A DNA stretch of 64,000 bases from Deltaproteobacteria bacterium (lineage in GTDB: Bacteria > Desulfobacterota > Binatia > UBA12015), in assembly GCA_016874715.1 (NCBI GenBank), contig VGTK01000001.1, positions 90,039 to 154,038 on the forward strand. The letters run 5' to 3'. Positions 17,406 through 26,183 of this stretch are shown piece by piece. The notes beneath the pieces are model-generated. The model was not told the DNA's origin. It made no database searches and saw only the letters and a list, made by a program, of their open reading frames with translations. The translations under genes were made by a program, and so were the position numbers. The first letter of the stretch is position 1; each line of letters opens with the position of its first letter.

Positions 17406-19784
17406 GTGCGTCCCCACGATCTCGCCAACCTCGAGTTTCCCCGACTCCTCGAAGCAGTCGCGCGCCACGCGGTGTCGGGGGCCGGGCGCGAGGAATGTCT
17501 CGCGCTCGCGCCGGAGACGTCGCCGGCCGTCGTCCGCGAGGAGCTCGCACGCGTCGCGGAGCTTCGCGCGATCACCGAGGACGAATCGACGCCGCTCGGC
17601 GATTTCCCCGACATCCGGCCATCCCTCGCCGTTTCGGGTACGCCCGGAGCGCGCCTTTCGGGGCGCGAGTTGCTCGAGATCGCGAGCACCCTCGGCACGG
17701 TCCGACAGGTGCGCGGGTTCCTGCGTACGCGCGCTGCGGAGGGCTCGCTCCTGCTCCGGTTCCTCGACGTTCTGCACCCGCTGCCCGACCTCGATGGGCT
17801 GCTCGCGAGCACGCTCGACGACGAGGGCGAAGTACGCGACGGTGCGAGCCCTGCGCTCCGTGCGCTGCGTCGCGAGCTGCGCGATCTGCGCGCCGAGATC
17901 GAGCGCCGGCTGGGACGGCTCGCACAGCAATCGACATCGGACGCGCTGGCGGACACCTACGTCACGGTACGCAACGGACGCTACGTGGTGCCGGTCCGGG
18001 CGCAGTCCGCGAGCCGCCTCGCGGGCATCGTGCAGGATCGCTCGGCATCCGGCGAGACGCTCTTTGTGGAGCCGCTGTTCGCCGTCGAGCACAACAACCG
18101 CTTGCTGATCGCGGCTCGCGAGGAAGCCCAGGAGGTGGTGCGCATCCTCGCCGAGACGACCGCCGCGGTCGGCGCCAGCCGCGACGCGCTCGACGAGAGC
18201 TTCACGGCGCTGACCCGCCTCGACTGCCTCGCCGCGCGCGTCGCCTTCGCACGCCGTCATCGCGCCAGCTGCCCTCGCCTCGACGAGGGGCTGATCCGGC
18301 TGGGCGGCGCCCGCCACCCGCTCCTCGAGTTGACTGGCCGTCCGGTGACGCCGATCGACGTCGTGCTCGACACCGAGACGCACCTGCTCGTGATCAGCGG
18401 CCCGAACACCGGAGGCAAGAGCGTCGCGCTCAAGACGCTCGGCCTCGCCGTGCTGATGGCGCAGTCCGGCATCCCGGTGCTCGCCGATCGGGACTCCACG
18501 CTGCCGGTGTTCGATGGCGTCTGGACCGACATCGGCGACCCGCAGAACGTCGCCGGCGACCTTTCGACCTTCTCGGGCCATGTGCGCAACCTCGGCGAGA
18601 TCCTCTCCGGCGCCACCGACCGCGCCCTGGTTCTGCTCGACGAGCCCGGAACCGGCACCGATCCCGAGGATGGCGCCGCTCTCGCCCGCACGCTGCTCGA
18701 GGACCTCGTGCGCCGCCGGGTACACGTGCTGGCGACGACCCACTTCCAGAGCGTCAAGGCCTTCGCGCTGTCGTTCCCCGGAACGCGGGTGGCGGCTGTC
18801 GACTTCGACCCCGAGACGTTCGCGCCGCGCTACCGGCTGATCGAGCGCAGCATCGCACCGAGCCTAGGCCTCGAGATGGCGCGGCGGCTCGGCTTTCCGC
18901 CGGCCCTGGTCGACGCCGCCGAGCGCGAGCGCGGCCGGCTCGGCGTCGATCTGGCGACCGCCGCGCGGGCTTTGGAGGACGAGCGCCGACGCTACGAGGA
19001 GCGCGCCGCGGAAGCCGCGGCGGAGCGCGTCGCGCTCGAGGCCGAGCGCACGCGCTGCACGGAGCTCGCGAACGACCTCGCGGTGCACAAGAAGCGACGG
19101 TGGGCGGACGAGCTGGGTGCCGCGCGCCGCTTCGCCGACGACCTGCGTCGCGAAGGACAGCGGATGCTCGACGAAGCGCGCCAGCGCCCGCACGAGCTCG
19201 GGCGGCAGCTGCGTGACGTCGCCGCAGCGCAACGCTCGCGGATCGGCGCTCAGGAACGCGCGCTCGCGGCCGGCGCCGGGGCCGACGCCCGCGTTCCACG
19301 CGGCCCGCAGCCGCGCGTCGGAGACGAGGTGCAGGTCGCGGGCAGCGAGCTCAAGGGCCGGCTCGAGTCCGTCTCGGGAGAGCGTGGGCTGGTGACCCGG
19401 GGCGGCATCCGCTTCGACGTGCCGCTCGCTCAGCTGCGTCGCGTCGGCGGACCGCAGAACGCTCGCGCAACGGCGGTCCGGGTCGCGATCGCGCCGGCGG
19501 CGACGAGCGAGCCCGCTCCGGAAGCCGCGCTTCCAGGCATCGCGCTGATGGAGGTGAACCTGGTCGGCGCGCGCGTCCAGAGCGCGCTCTCACAGCTCGA
19601 GGAGTTTCTCGACCGCGCCACGCTCGAGGGCGTCGGCATCGTGCGCGTCATCCACGGGATGGGCACCGGTGCGCTGCGCGACGCCGTGCGCCACTACCTC
19701 ACCTCGTCGCCCTACGTCAGCCGGTTCGCCCAGGCCGATCGCCGCGAAGGCGGCGGCGGCGCGACCATCGCCTGGCTGCGCTGA
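17406..19784 (+). CDS. mutS2: MutS2 family endonuclease/ATPase
   Basis: 792 residues from GTG 17406, 3 bp after moaE. N-terminal helical clamp domains lack the MutS mismatch domain. The ABC ATPase region has the Walker A GPNTGGKS near residue 334 and LLDEPGTGTDP. A coiled-coil segment follows (about 510-620), then a KOW-like section, and a C-terminal Smr domain with VIHGMGTG (nuclease-associated). MutS2 proteins suppress recombination or resolve collided ribosomes. The length is standard. Co-transcription with Moco genes is probably positional. It converges with the next gene with 3 bp between stops. Confidence 0.94.
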   Translation: MRPHDLANLEFPRLLEAVARHAVSGAGREECLALAPETSPAVVREELARVAELRAITEDESTPLGDFPDIRPSLAVSGTPGARLSGRELLEIASTLGTVRQVRGFLRTRAAEGSLLLRFLDVLHPLPDLDGLLASTLDDEGEVRDGASPALRALRRELRDLRAEIERRLGRLAQQSTSDALADTYVTVRNGRYVVPVRAQSASRLAGIVQDRSASGETLFVEPLFAVEHNNRLLIAAREEAQEVVRILAETTAAVGASRDALDESFTALTRLDCLAARVAFARRHRASCPRLDEGLIRLGGARHPLLELTGRPVTPIDVVLDTETHLLVISGPNTGGKSVALKTLGLAVLMAQSGIPVLADRDSTLPVFDGVWTDIGDPQNVAGDLSTFSGHVRNLGEILSGATDRALVLLDEPGTGTDPEDGAALARTLLEDLVRRRVHVLATTHFQSVKAFALSFPGTRVAAVDFDPETFAPRYRLIERSIAPSLGLEMARRLGFPPALVDAAERERGRLGVDLATAARALEDERRRYEERAAEAAAERVALEAERTRCTELANDLAVHKKRRWADELGAARRFADDLRREGQRMLDEARQRPHELGRQLRDVAAAQRSRIGAQERALAAGAGADARVPRGPQPRVGDEVQVAGSELKGRLESVSGERGLVTRGGIRFDVPLAQLRRVGGPQNARATAVRVAIAPAATSEPAPEAALPGIALMEVNLVGARVQSALSQLEEFLDRATLEGVGIVRVIHGMGTGALRDAVRHYLTSSPYVSRFAQADRREGGGGATIAWLR

Positions 19785-19787
19785 ACG

Positions 19788-21863
19788 TCAGCGCGCCGCG
19801 AGCTTCTGGTCCGGCGCAGCCTCGCCGAGCGGGAGGGTCGCGCGGCTCACGAGGCCGCGGTTGTCGACCAGCGCGAGCTTCAGCTGCTTCGCGTCCTCCG
19901 GCAGGTCGCGCAGGACGAAGGAGAGCGAGCCCCGCCGGTTGCCGATCGTTCCCTGCGCCACGTCGACGGCCACCGGCGGCGCGCCGCCAGCCGCGTCGGT
20001 GGTGACCAGCAACGACGTCACGTCGCCGTCGAGGTCGGCGTAGTCGAGCACCACCTCGGCCCGTCCGCCGGCGTCGCGCCGCGCGCTGCCATCGAGCAGA
20101 CGCGGACGCCCCGAGAGCAGCAGCGGATCCGCCACTGCAGAAGCGGGGTCGCGCGATGCGGGGAGCCAGGTGGCGATCCGCGCGCGGTGGCCCGTCGCTG
20201 CGCGGAAGAACGGCCCGAAGGCGCGGCGGATGCGTTCGACCTTCTCGACCTGCGTCGCGTCGGCGTGGCCGCCCGCGGGGACGACGAGCACCGTGACCAT
20301 GCGGAATGCGCTGCGCGCGGCACTTGCGTCGGGCTCGCGATCGCCGATGCGCGCCCGCACGTCGTCGATGGTGAGATCGCGGCGCGTGCCCTGGAAGCGT
20401 ACCCCGGCCTCCGGGTGCGAATCCGGTCCAATCGCCTCCCCGACATGTCCCGGCTTCGGCTCGAACGAGTGCGCACCGTCGACGACGAAGAAGGGCGGTA
20501 CCTCCGCCGGAGCCGCGAAGCCCATGAGGTAGCGATCGAGCGGCCCGTAGGCGCGCATCGCCTCGATGGTCGAGAAGCTGCCGTCCGGATTCGCGTGGAT
20601 CTCGTTGCCACCGAGGAACGACGCCCCGGAGTCGAGCACGTAGCTCCAGTGGCCGTCGGCCCCGGCGAGCCGCTGATCGGCGGCGCTCGCGTAGGCGAGC
20701 CAGCGGTGGCCGACCTCGTGGGCGAGGATCGCGAGAGTGGAGGGCGCGTAAGCGTACCCGGCCGCGCGCGGGCTCTGCTCGGGATCGTCCGCGTAGAATC
20801 CGACGTCGTTCATCACCACGACATGCTCGAGGACACCGCTGCCGAACACGCCGCTGTGGTCGAAGACCGGCATACCGATGCCGCGGTCGGCGTTCTGCAC
20901 CGTCGTGCTCCAGACCGGGGTCGGCCCGTCGACCTGCTGCGTGGTGAACACGGTCAGGAACTGGAAGCGGTCGGGTAGCCGCGCGTAGACGGCGCGCGCG
21001 ACGGCGATCTCGTTGAGCTGCGGCAGGTCGTTGTACCAGGCGAGGGTCGCGGTCCGGGGCGCGACGCGCGGTGCCGACGCGAAGTCCGTCATCCGGACAC
21101 CGACGCGATCCGATCCCGGGGTGAGGCCGATGATTCCCCAGCGCGACGCGAGCGCGCCGTAGTCGAGGTCGATCGTGCCGTCCGCACCGATCGTCAAGCG
21201 GAAGGTATTTGGCTCACCCGCCGGTCGCGCGGAGGAGGTCTGGTACCAGGTGACGATGGTGGCGCCCGCGGCCTGGTCGACGAACACGCCGCGGCCGGAG
21301 TCCGCCGACGAGGGCTGCAGCTCGTTCCAGAGCGCGGCGACCAGTGGCGGACCGCCAAGCACCCCGGCGACCAGCTGACCACTGGCGTCGGCGCGCGCCG
21401 TCGCGGTCAGTGGAGCCCCGAAGCTGACCACGCCTTGCGGGTGAACGTGGATCTCGTCGTGCATGCGACCGTAGAACGCGACCGGCGCCGCCAGCGGGAT
21501 CCGGACGACGCCGTCGGGCTGCGACGCGAAGTCGATGCGGGTACCGCGGCGCAGGAGTCCCCGGCTGGGACCGATGCGGGTCGTGTAGCCGCCGTCCCGC
21601 GCCGGCGAGAACGTGAGGCGCTTGCCGGCCAGGGGGACGGGGGCGGCCGGGGTCAGCATCGTCCCGTCGTCCTCGAGGATCAGGACGTTGCCCGCATCGA
21701 GGGCTCGTGCCGGAGCCACGACGGTGAGGGACAGCACCGCCGCCACGACCGGCAGCAGCGCAAGAGCTTTGTAGAGAGCGGAGCGCAAGGTGTTTTTCGG
21801 AACAGACGCCGGTCGCCGTGTCTTCGTACGCCGGACGGCTGAGCTTTCCAGCGCGGGTTTCAC
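19788..21863 (-). CDS. Exported protein with NIDO-like domain and HEXXH zinc motif
   Basis: 691 residues. A signal peptide follows a basic lead of about 30 residues (hydrophobic core near 34-50, ARA cut). Residues about 110-240 resemble a NIDO-type beta domain (GVVSFG, LWNELQPS, WYQTSS). HEVGH at 382-386 in LAILAHEVGHRWLAY is a metalloprotease-type zinc site. The last 150 residues are beta-rich, ending LPLGEAAPDQ. Probably a secreted or surface metallopeptidase; substrate unknown. It is a single gene, upstream neighbour rlmE on the same strand. Confidence 0.75.
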   Translation of the reverse strand: MKPALESSAVRRTKTRRPASVPKNTLRSALYKALALLPVVAAVLSLTVVAPARALDAGNVLILEDDGTMLTPAAPVPLAGKRLTFSPARDGGYTTRIGPSRGLLRRGTRIDFASQPDGVVRIPLAAPVAFYGRMHDEIHVHPQGVVSFGAPLTATARADASGQLVAGVLGGPPLVAALWNELQPSSADSGRGVFVDQAAGATIVTWYQTSSARPAGEPNTFRLTIGADGTIDLDYGALASRWGIIGLTPGSDRVGVRMTDFASAPRVAPRTATLAWYNDLPQLNEIAVARAVYARLPDRFQFLTVFTTQQVDGPTPVWSTTVQNADRGIGMPVFDHSGVFGSGVLEHVVVMNDVGFYADDPEQSPRAAGYAYAPSTLAILAHEVGHRWLAYASAADQRLAGADGHWSYVLDSGASFLGGNEIHANPDGSFSTIEAMRAYGPLDRYLMGFAAPAEVPPFFVVDGAHSFEPKPGHVGEAIGPDSHPEAGVRFQGTRRDLTIDDVRARIGDREPDASAARSAFRMVTVLVVPAGGHADATQVEKVERIRRAFGPFFRAATGHRARIATWLPASRDPASAVADPLLLSGRPRLLDGSARRDAGGRAEVVLDYADLDGDVTSLLVTTDAAGGAPPVAVDVAQGTIGNRRGSLSFVLRDLPEDAKQLKLALVDNRGLVSRATLPLGEAAPDQKLAAR

Positions 21864-21917
21864 GGCCGAGCCGTCGGCGAGGCAGGTGCTCGGAGGAGCG
21901 TTCCGCCTCGGGCGAGC

Positions 21918-22568
21918 TTACTCGGGTGGTGCGCCTTCTTTCAAGCCACGTCCGCAGACGTAGAGCTCGGACGAGCCCTTCCGCGTGGTGTCGAGCTTCC
22001 GCGCCTTCACGGCGGAGAACGTCCGGCGGAGCTCCAGGATCAGCCCCTGGTACTCCGCGTCCATGAAGAGCTTCGCCAGGAAGATCCCGCCACCCGGGAC
22101 GAGCCATGCCCTGGCCAGCTCGAGTGCCCGCTGGACCAGGGCCGCGTGGCGTGCGGAGTCGCTCGCCGCGATGCCGCTGAGCTTGGGCGCGAGATCCGAC
22201 AGGACGAGATCGGCGGGTCCGCCGAGCGCGGCGCCGACCCGCTCGGCCAGGGCCTCGTCGTACACGTCGGCCTGCAGCACCACGACGTTCGAGCGCTCGA
22301 CCTGCTCGGTATCGGCAACGTCCACGCCGACCACCCGCCCATGCGTCCCGACGCGTTCGGCACAGACCTGCAACCAGCCTCCCGGCCAGCAACCGAGGTC
22401 GACGACGCGCTGTCCCCGGCGCAGCAGCGAGAACAGGCCGTCGATCTCCTCGAGCTTGACGGCGGCGCGCGAGCGGAACCCCTCGCGCTTGGCGCGTCGG
22501 TACACGGCGTCCTTGCGGTCGTACGCGGGCACGGCCAACGTTAGCAGCACGCGCCTTCGCGGTGCCAC
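21918..22568 (-). CDS. rlmE: 23S rRNA 2'-O-methyltransferase RlmE (FtsJ/RrmJ)
   Basis: 216 residues from GTG 22568; a second GTG at 22532 would give a start nearer the usual SRAAVKLEEID beginning. All four residues of the K-D-K-E catalytic set are visible: Lys in AAVKLEEID, Asp in SDLAPKL, Lys in FLAKLF and Glu in SSELYV. The SAM site is DLGCWPGGW. It methylates U2552 in the 23S A-loop late in 50S assembly. It is divergent from the helicase gene with 40 bp between. Confidence 0.93.
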   Translation of the reverse strand: MAPRRRVLLTLAVPAYDRKDAVYRRAKREGFRSRAAVKLEEIDGLFSLLRRGQRVVDLGCWPGGWLQVCAERVGTHGRVVGVDVADTEQVERSNVVVLQADVYDEALAERVGAALGGPADLVLSDLAPKLSGIAASDSARHAALVQRALELARAWLVPGGGIFLAKLFMDAEYQGLILELRRTFSAVKARKLDTTRKGSSELYVCGRGLKEGAPPE

Positions 22569-22608
22569 TTTCCTTTTGGTCGGCGTCCGTTAGGGTGCGG
22601 CCTCCGCC

Positions 22609-24873
22609 ATGCGCATGGATCTCGATTCGCTGAACCCACCGCAGCGCGAAGCGGTCCTGCACGGCGACGGTCCACTGCTCGTTCTCGCCGGCGCCGGCAG
22701 CGGCAAGACCCGCGTGCTCACCTACCGCGTCGCCCACCTGGTGTCCGAGCGCGGCGTTCGCCCAGAGCAGATCCTCGCGGTGACGTTCACGAACAAGGCC
22801 GCGAGAGAGATGCGCGAGCGTCTCGAGCGCCTGCTCGACGACGGCGTCCACGGCCTCACGGCGGGTACCTTCCACTCGGTCTGTGCACGCTGGCTCCGTC
22901 GCGAGGCGCCCAAGCTCGGCCTTCCGTCGAGCTTCGCGATCTACGACGACTCGGACCAGCTGGCGCTCTGCCGCCGTGCGCTCGTCGAGGTCGACGTGAG
23001 CGAGCATCTGCTCACCGCGGCCGCGCTGCGTGGCTTCATCGAGCGGCGCCGCAACGCAGCCGAGCCGCTCGACCGACACGAGATCCACGAAGGCCCGCAG
23101 CGCATGGAGGCACTGCTGCGCGGGGCGGCACGTTACGAGCAGCTCCTGCATCGCGCCGGCGCGCTCGACTTCGGTTCGCTGATCACCGCGATGCTCCGCC
23201 TCCTCACCGAGCAGCTGCCCGTTCGCGAGACGTATCGGACACGCTACCGCTACGTGCTGGTCGACGAGTACCAGGACATCAACCGCGCGCAGTACCAGCT
23301 GGTTCGGATGATCGCGGGCGGGCAGGGCAACCTGAACGTCGTCGGAGACGACGACCAGTCGATCTACGGCTTCCGCGGTGCGACCGTGCGCGCGATCCTC
23401 GACTTCGGGCGCGACCATTCCGACGCGCACGTCATCCGTCTCGAGCAGAACTACCGCTCGACCGGGAACATCCTCGCTGCGGCAAGCGCCGTGATCTGTC
23501 GCAACGCCGATCGTCACGGCAAGACGCTCTGGACGGAGAACGGCCAGGGCGAGCCGGTCACCGTCGCGACGCTGCCCGACGATCGCACCGAGGCTCGCTA
23601 CGTCGCGAGCGACGTCGAGCGTGTGCTCGGCGCCGGCCGGGCGCCGTCCGATGTCGCGGTGTTCTACCGCACCAACGCGCAGTCGCGCCTGCTGGAAGAG
23701 GAGCTGCTGTTCCGCCGCATCCGCTACGTCCTGATCGGCGGGACGCGCTTCTACGACCGCAAGGAGGTCAAGGACGTCCTGGCCTATCTCCGGCTCCTCC
23801 TGAACCCGGCCGACGACATCAGCCTGACGCGGGTCATCAACGTCCCGACACGCGGCATCGGCGCCACGACGGTCGGGGTGCTCACGGATGCCGCCAGGGG
23901 ACGCGGGGTGCCGGTCGCGACGATTCTCGATGACCTGGACGCAGCGAATCTCCCGCTCGCCAGCGCCAGCCGCAGCCGCGCCGGGGATTTCTGGTCGATG
24001 GTCGGCCATCTCCGTACGTCGCTGGAAGATCGCTCGATGGCAGACGTCATCGAGCTCGTCCTCGCCGAGACCGGCCTGCTGTCACGACTGCGCGCCGAGG
24101 GCACGCAGGAGGCGGAGGCGCGCGCCGACAACCTCGACGAGCTGATCGGCGCGGCCCGAGAGCTCGACGCGATGGGCGGGGCGCCGCGTGGGGCGAGTGC
24201 GGTGGAGGCGTTCCTCGAGCGGGCGGCGCTGGTATCGGACCTCGACGACGACGAGGAGCGGCGCGGCGCGATCAGCCTGATGACGCTGCACAACTCCAAG
24301 GGCCTCGAGTTTCCCGCCGTGTATCTGGTCGGGATGGAGGAGGGCGTCTTCCCGCACGCACGGGCGCTCGACGAAGGCGGTCTCGAGGAGGAGCGCCGGC
24401 TTTGCTACGTCGGCATGACCCGCGCCCGCGAGCGCCTTGTCTTGACGCGCGCGCGGCATCGCATCCTGTTCGGCGCGAGCCAGAACAACCCGCCGTCGCG
24501 CTTCCTGCGCGAGGTTCCCGCCGATCTGGTGCGGATGTTCGGCGTCGACGCGGACCAGCCACAACGCCCCCCCGGCAATGCGACGTGGGTCGAGCCGGTC
24601 GACGACGACCAGGCGATGCCGCTGCGGCGCACCTTTCCGCCTGCGAGCGTGTCGGTGCGCACCGAGCCGGAGATCGACTACAGCGCGAGCCAGGAGACCG
24701 AGAGCAGAGGGACGCTGCCGATCGGCACCCGCGTCCGCCATCCGCAGTTCGGCCTCGGCGTGGTCCGGCGGAACGAGGGCTCGGGAGCAGGCGCGAAGCT
24801 GACGGTGCAGTTCGAACGCGCCGGGCTCAAGAAGCTCATCGCGCGCTTCGCACCGCTCGAAGTGATGTCGTGA
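22609..24873 (+). CDS. uvrD: UvrD/PcrA-family superfamily 1 DNA helicase
   Basis: 754 residues from ATG 22609 (22615 also possible). Motifs I-VI are all present: GAGSGKT (Walker A), TFTNKAAREM, VDEYQDIN, GDDDQSIYGFRGA, the EQNYRS segment, LMTLHNSKGLEF and VGMTRAR. The C-terminal region (GTRVRHPQFGLG) is the tudor-like RNA-polymerase-binding tail typical of PcrA/UvrD. It would act in nucleotide excision repair and transcription-coupled displacement. Intact. Confidence 0.95.
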   Translation: MRMDLDSLNPPQREAVLHGDGPLLVLAGAGSGKTRVLTYRVAHLVSERGVRPEQILAVTFTNKAAREMRERLERLLDDGVHGLTAGTFHSVCARWLRREAPKLGLPSSFAIYDDSDQLALCRRALVEVDVSEHLLTAAALRGFIERRRNAAEPLDRHEIHEGPQRMEALLRGAARYEQLLHRAGALDFGSLITAMLRLLTEQLPVRETYRTRYRYVLVDEYQDINRAQYQLVRMIAGGQGNLNVVGDDDQSIYGFRGATVRAILDFGRDHSDAHVIRLEQNYRSTGNILAAASAVICRNADRHGKTLWTENGQGEPVTVATLPDDRTEARYVASDVERVLGAGRAPSDVAVFYRTNAQSRLLEEELLFRRIRYVLIGGTRFYDRKEVKDVLAYLRLLLNPADDISLTRVINVPTRGIGATTVGVLTDAARGRGVPVATILDDLDAANLPLASASRSRAGDFWSMVGHLRTSLEDRSMADVIELVLAETGLLSRLRAEGTQEAEARADNLDELIGAARELDAMGGAPRGASAVEAFLERAALVSDLDDDEERRGAISLMTLHNSKGLEFPAVYLVGMEEGVFPHARALDEGGLEEERRLCYVGMTRARERLVLTRARHRILFGASQNNPPSRFLREVPADLVRMFGVDADQPQRPPGNATWVEPVDDDQAMPLRRTFPPASVSVRTEPEIDYSASQETESRGTLPIGTRVRHPQFGLGVVRRNEGSGAGAKLTVQFERAGLKKLIARFAPLEVMS

Positions 24874-24882
24874 CCCGAGGGA

Positions 24883-25224
24883 TCAGGGCGGCCCGGCGGG
24901 CTTCTGCAGGGTCCGGTACGGGCTCTCGAAGGTCACGCCGGTCGACATGCCCTCTTCGTACGTCTCGTAGTCGAATCCGCCTTGCGGCGTGTACGCGAAG
25001 ATCGGGGCAGTATCCTCCTGCGAGACCACCCGGAAGAACGGCCGCGTGACCAGCCACTCCGCGAGGTATCCGGCCGGAGCCACCAGGTAGGCGAGCAGGC
25101 GGAGCGGGTGCGCCTCGCCGTCGTCATACCGGCCCTGTGCGCGCGCGGGGGATGCCAAGCTCACGATCAGTGCGAGCGCCCCGAGCGCCGCGGTGAACCT
25201 CTCACGACCTCGACCAAGTTTCAT
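24883..25224 (-). CDS. Small secreted protein, unknown function
   Basis: 113 residues from ATG 25224 with an AAGGGGGA site. A signal peptide ends ARA-QG near residue 30. The mature part is 84 residues, hydrophobic near 42-60 (LAYLVAPAGYLAEWL) with RPFFRVVSQE and an acidic/aromatic end. No cysteines. I recognise a resemblance to short uncharacterised proteobacterial periplasmic proteins but cannot name a family. It is divergent from the E2-like gene and may share its promoter region. Confidence 0.7.
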   Translation of the reverse strand: MKLGRGRERFTAALGALALIVSLASPARAQGRYDDGEAHPLRLLAYLVAPAGYLAEWLVTRPFFRVVSQEDTAPIFAYTPQGGFDYETYEEGMSTGVTFESPYRTLQKPAGPP

Positions 25225-25289
25225 AAATCCCCCTTCATACGATACTTCGCATATCAGGGGCCCGAGGTTAAGGACAACAGGAGCGCGCC
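25225..25289. promoter_or_regulatory. AT-richer divergent promoter region
   Basis: This 65-base gap is much richer in A/T than its surroundings and must serve both the small secreted protein and the E2-like operon. It contains an imperfect inverted repeat (6-base arms, one mismatch) across CATACGATACTTCGCAT, a possible regulator site. No clean -35/-10 pair stands out. Confidence 0.4.
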
Positions 25290-26183
25290 GTGACGTCGAT
25301 GCACAAGCCGAACGTGGTCAGGTCGCCGGACGAGGAGTCCGCAGCCGCAAACGACGTGGCACGGCGCAAACCGCCGTACGACCGGGTACGAAACGCGACC
25401 AGCTGGCGGCACCTGGCCCTCGGCACCTGGTCGGCGCCGGACAACCCCACGGTCTACGGGACCATCGAGGTCGATATGACCGAGTCGCTCGCCCTGATCG
25501 AGCGACTCCGGGCCAGCGACGGTCTCCACGTCACCGTGACCCACCTGGTCGCGAAGGCGCTCGCCCTCGGGCTCCGGGACCACCCGGACGGGAACGGTCT
25601 CATCATCGGCAAGAGGCTCTACAAGCGCGACGAGGTCGACATCTTCTGTCAGGTCGCGAGCGAGGATGGCCGCGACCTCTCGGGCGTGAAGCTGCTCGGC
25701 GTGGACCGCATGCCGCTGCGAGACATTGCGAACAAGCTCAACTCCCGTGTCGCCCAGCTGCGTGCGAGGAAGGATCGCGAGGTCGAGAAGTCGAAGGAGA
25801 GCCTCGCCCGCATCCCCGACTGGCTGATCGGGCCGGCGATGCGCGCGGTGGGCTTCTTCACCTACGATCTGGGCCTCGACCTGAGCCGGTTCGGGATCGC
25901 GTACGACCAGTTCGGCAGCGCGATGGTTACGAGCATCGGCTCGATCGACGCAGGCCTCGGTCTGGCGCTGGCACCGCTGGTCCCGTTCAGCCACGTGCCC
26001 ATCGTGGTGCTGGTGAACAACATCCAGCGGCGACCCGCCGTGGTCGGCGAGCAGATCCTGATCCGGCCCATGCTCACGCTCGGATGCACGTTTGACCACC
26101 GGTTCATCGACGGCGTCACGGGAGCGCGCATCGCCTCCACGCTGCGGCGTGCCCTCGCACATCCGCTCGAGCGCCTGGTGTGA
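25290..26183 (+). CDS. Stand-alone 2-oxo acid dehydrogenase E2-type acyltransferase domain
   Basis: 297 residues from GTG 25290, GGAG 6 bases upstream. The whole protein is the trimer-forming catalytic domain of E2 enzymes. The active site DHRFIDG (269-275, His270 and Asp274) is intact. Lipoyl and E1/E3-binding domains are absent, so it cannot work as a normal E2 alone. It overlaps the lipoprotein gene as GTGA, which in turn overlaps pcs. That context suggests an acyltransferase linked to membrane-lipid or envelope work rather than central metabolism. Function is inference. Confidence 0.8.
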   Translation: MTSMHKPNVVRSPDEESAAANDVARRKPPYDRVRNATSWRHLALGTWSAPDNPTVYGTIEVDMTESLALIERLRASDGLHVTVTHLVAKALALGLRDHPDGNGLIIGKRLYKRDEVDIFCQVASEDGRDLSGVKLLGVDRMPLRDIANKLNSRVAQLRARKDREVEKSKESLARIPDWLIGPAMRAVGFFTYDLGLDLSRFGIAYDQFGSAMVTSIGSIDAGLGLALAPLVPFSHVPIVVLVNNIQRRPAVVGEQILIRPMLTLGCTFDHRFIDGVTGARIASTLRRALAHPLERLV

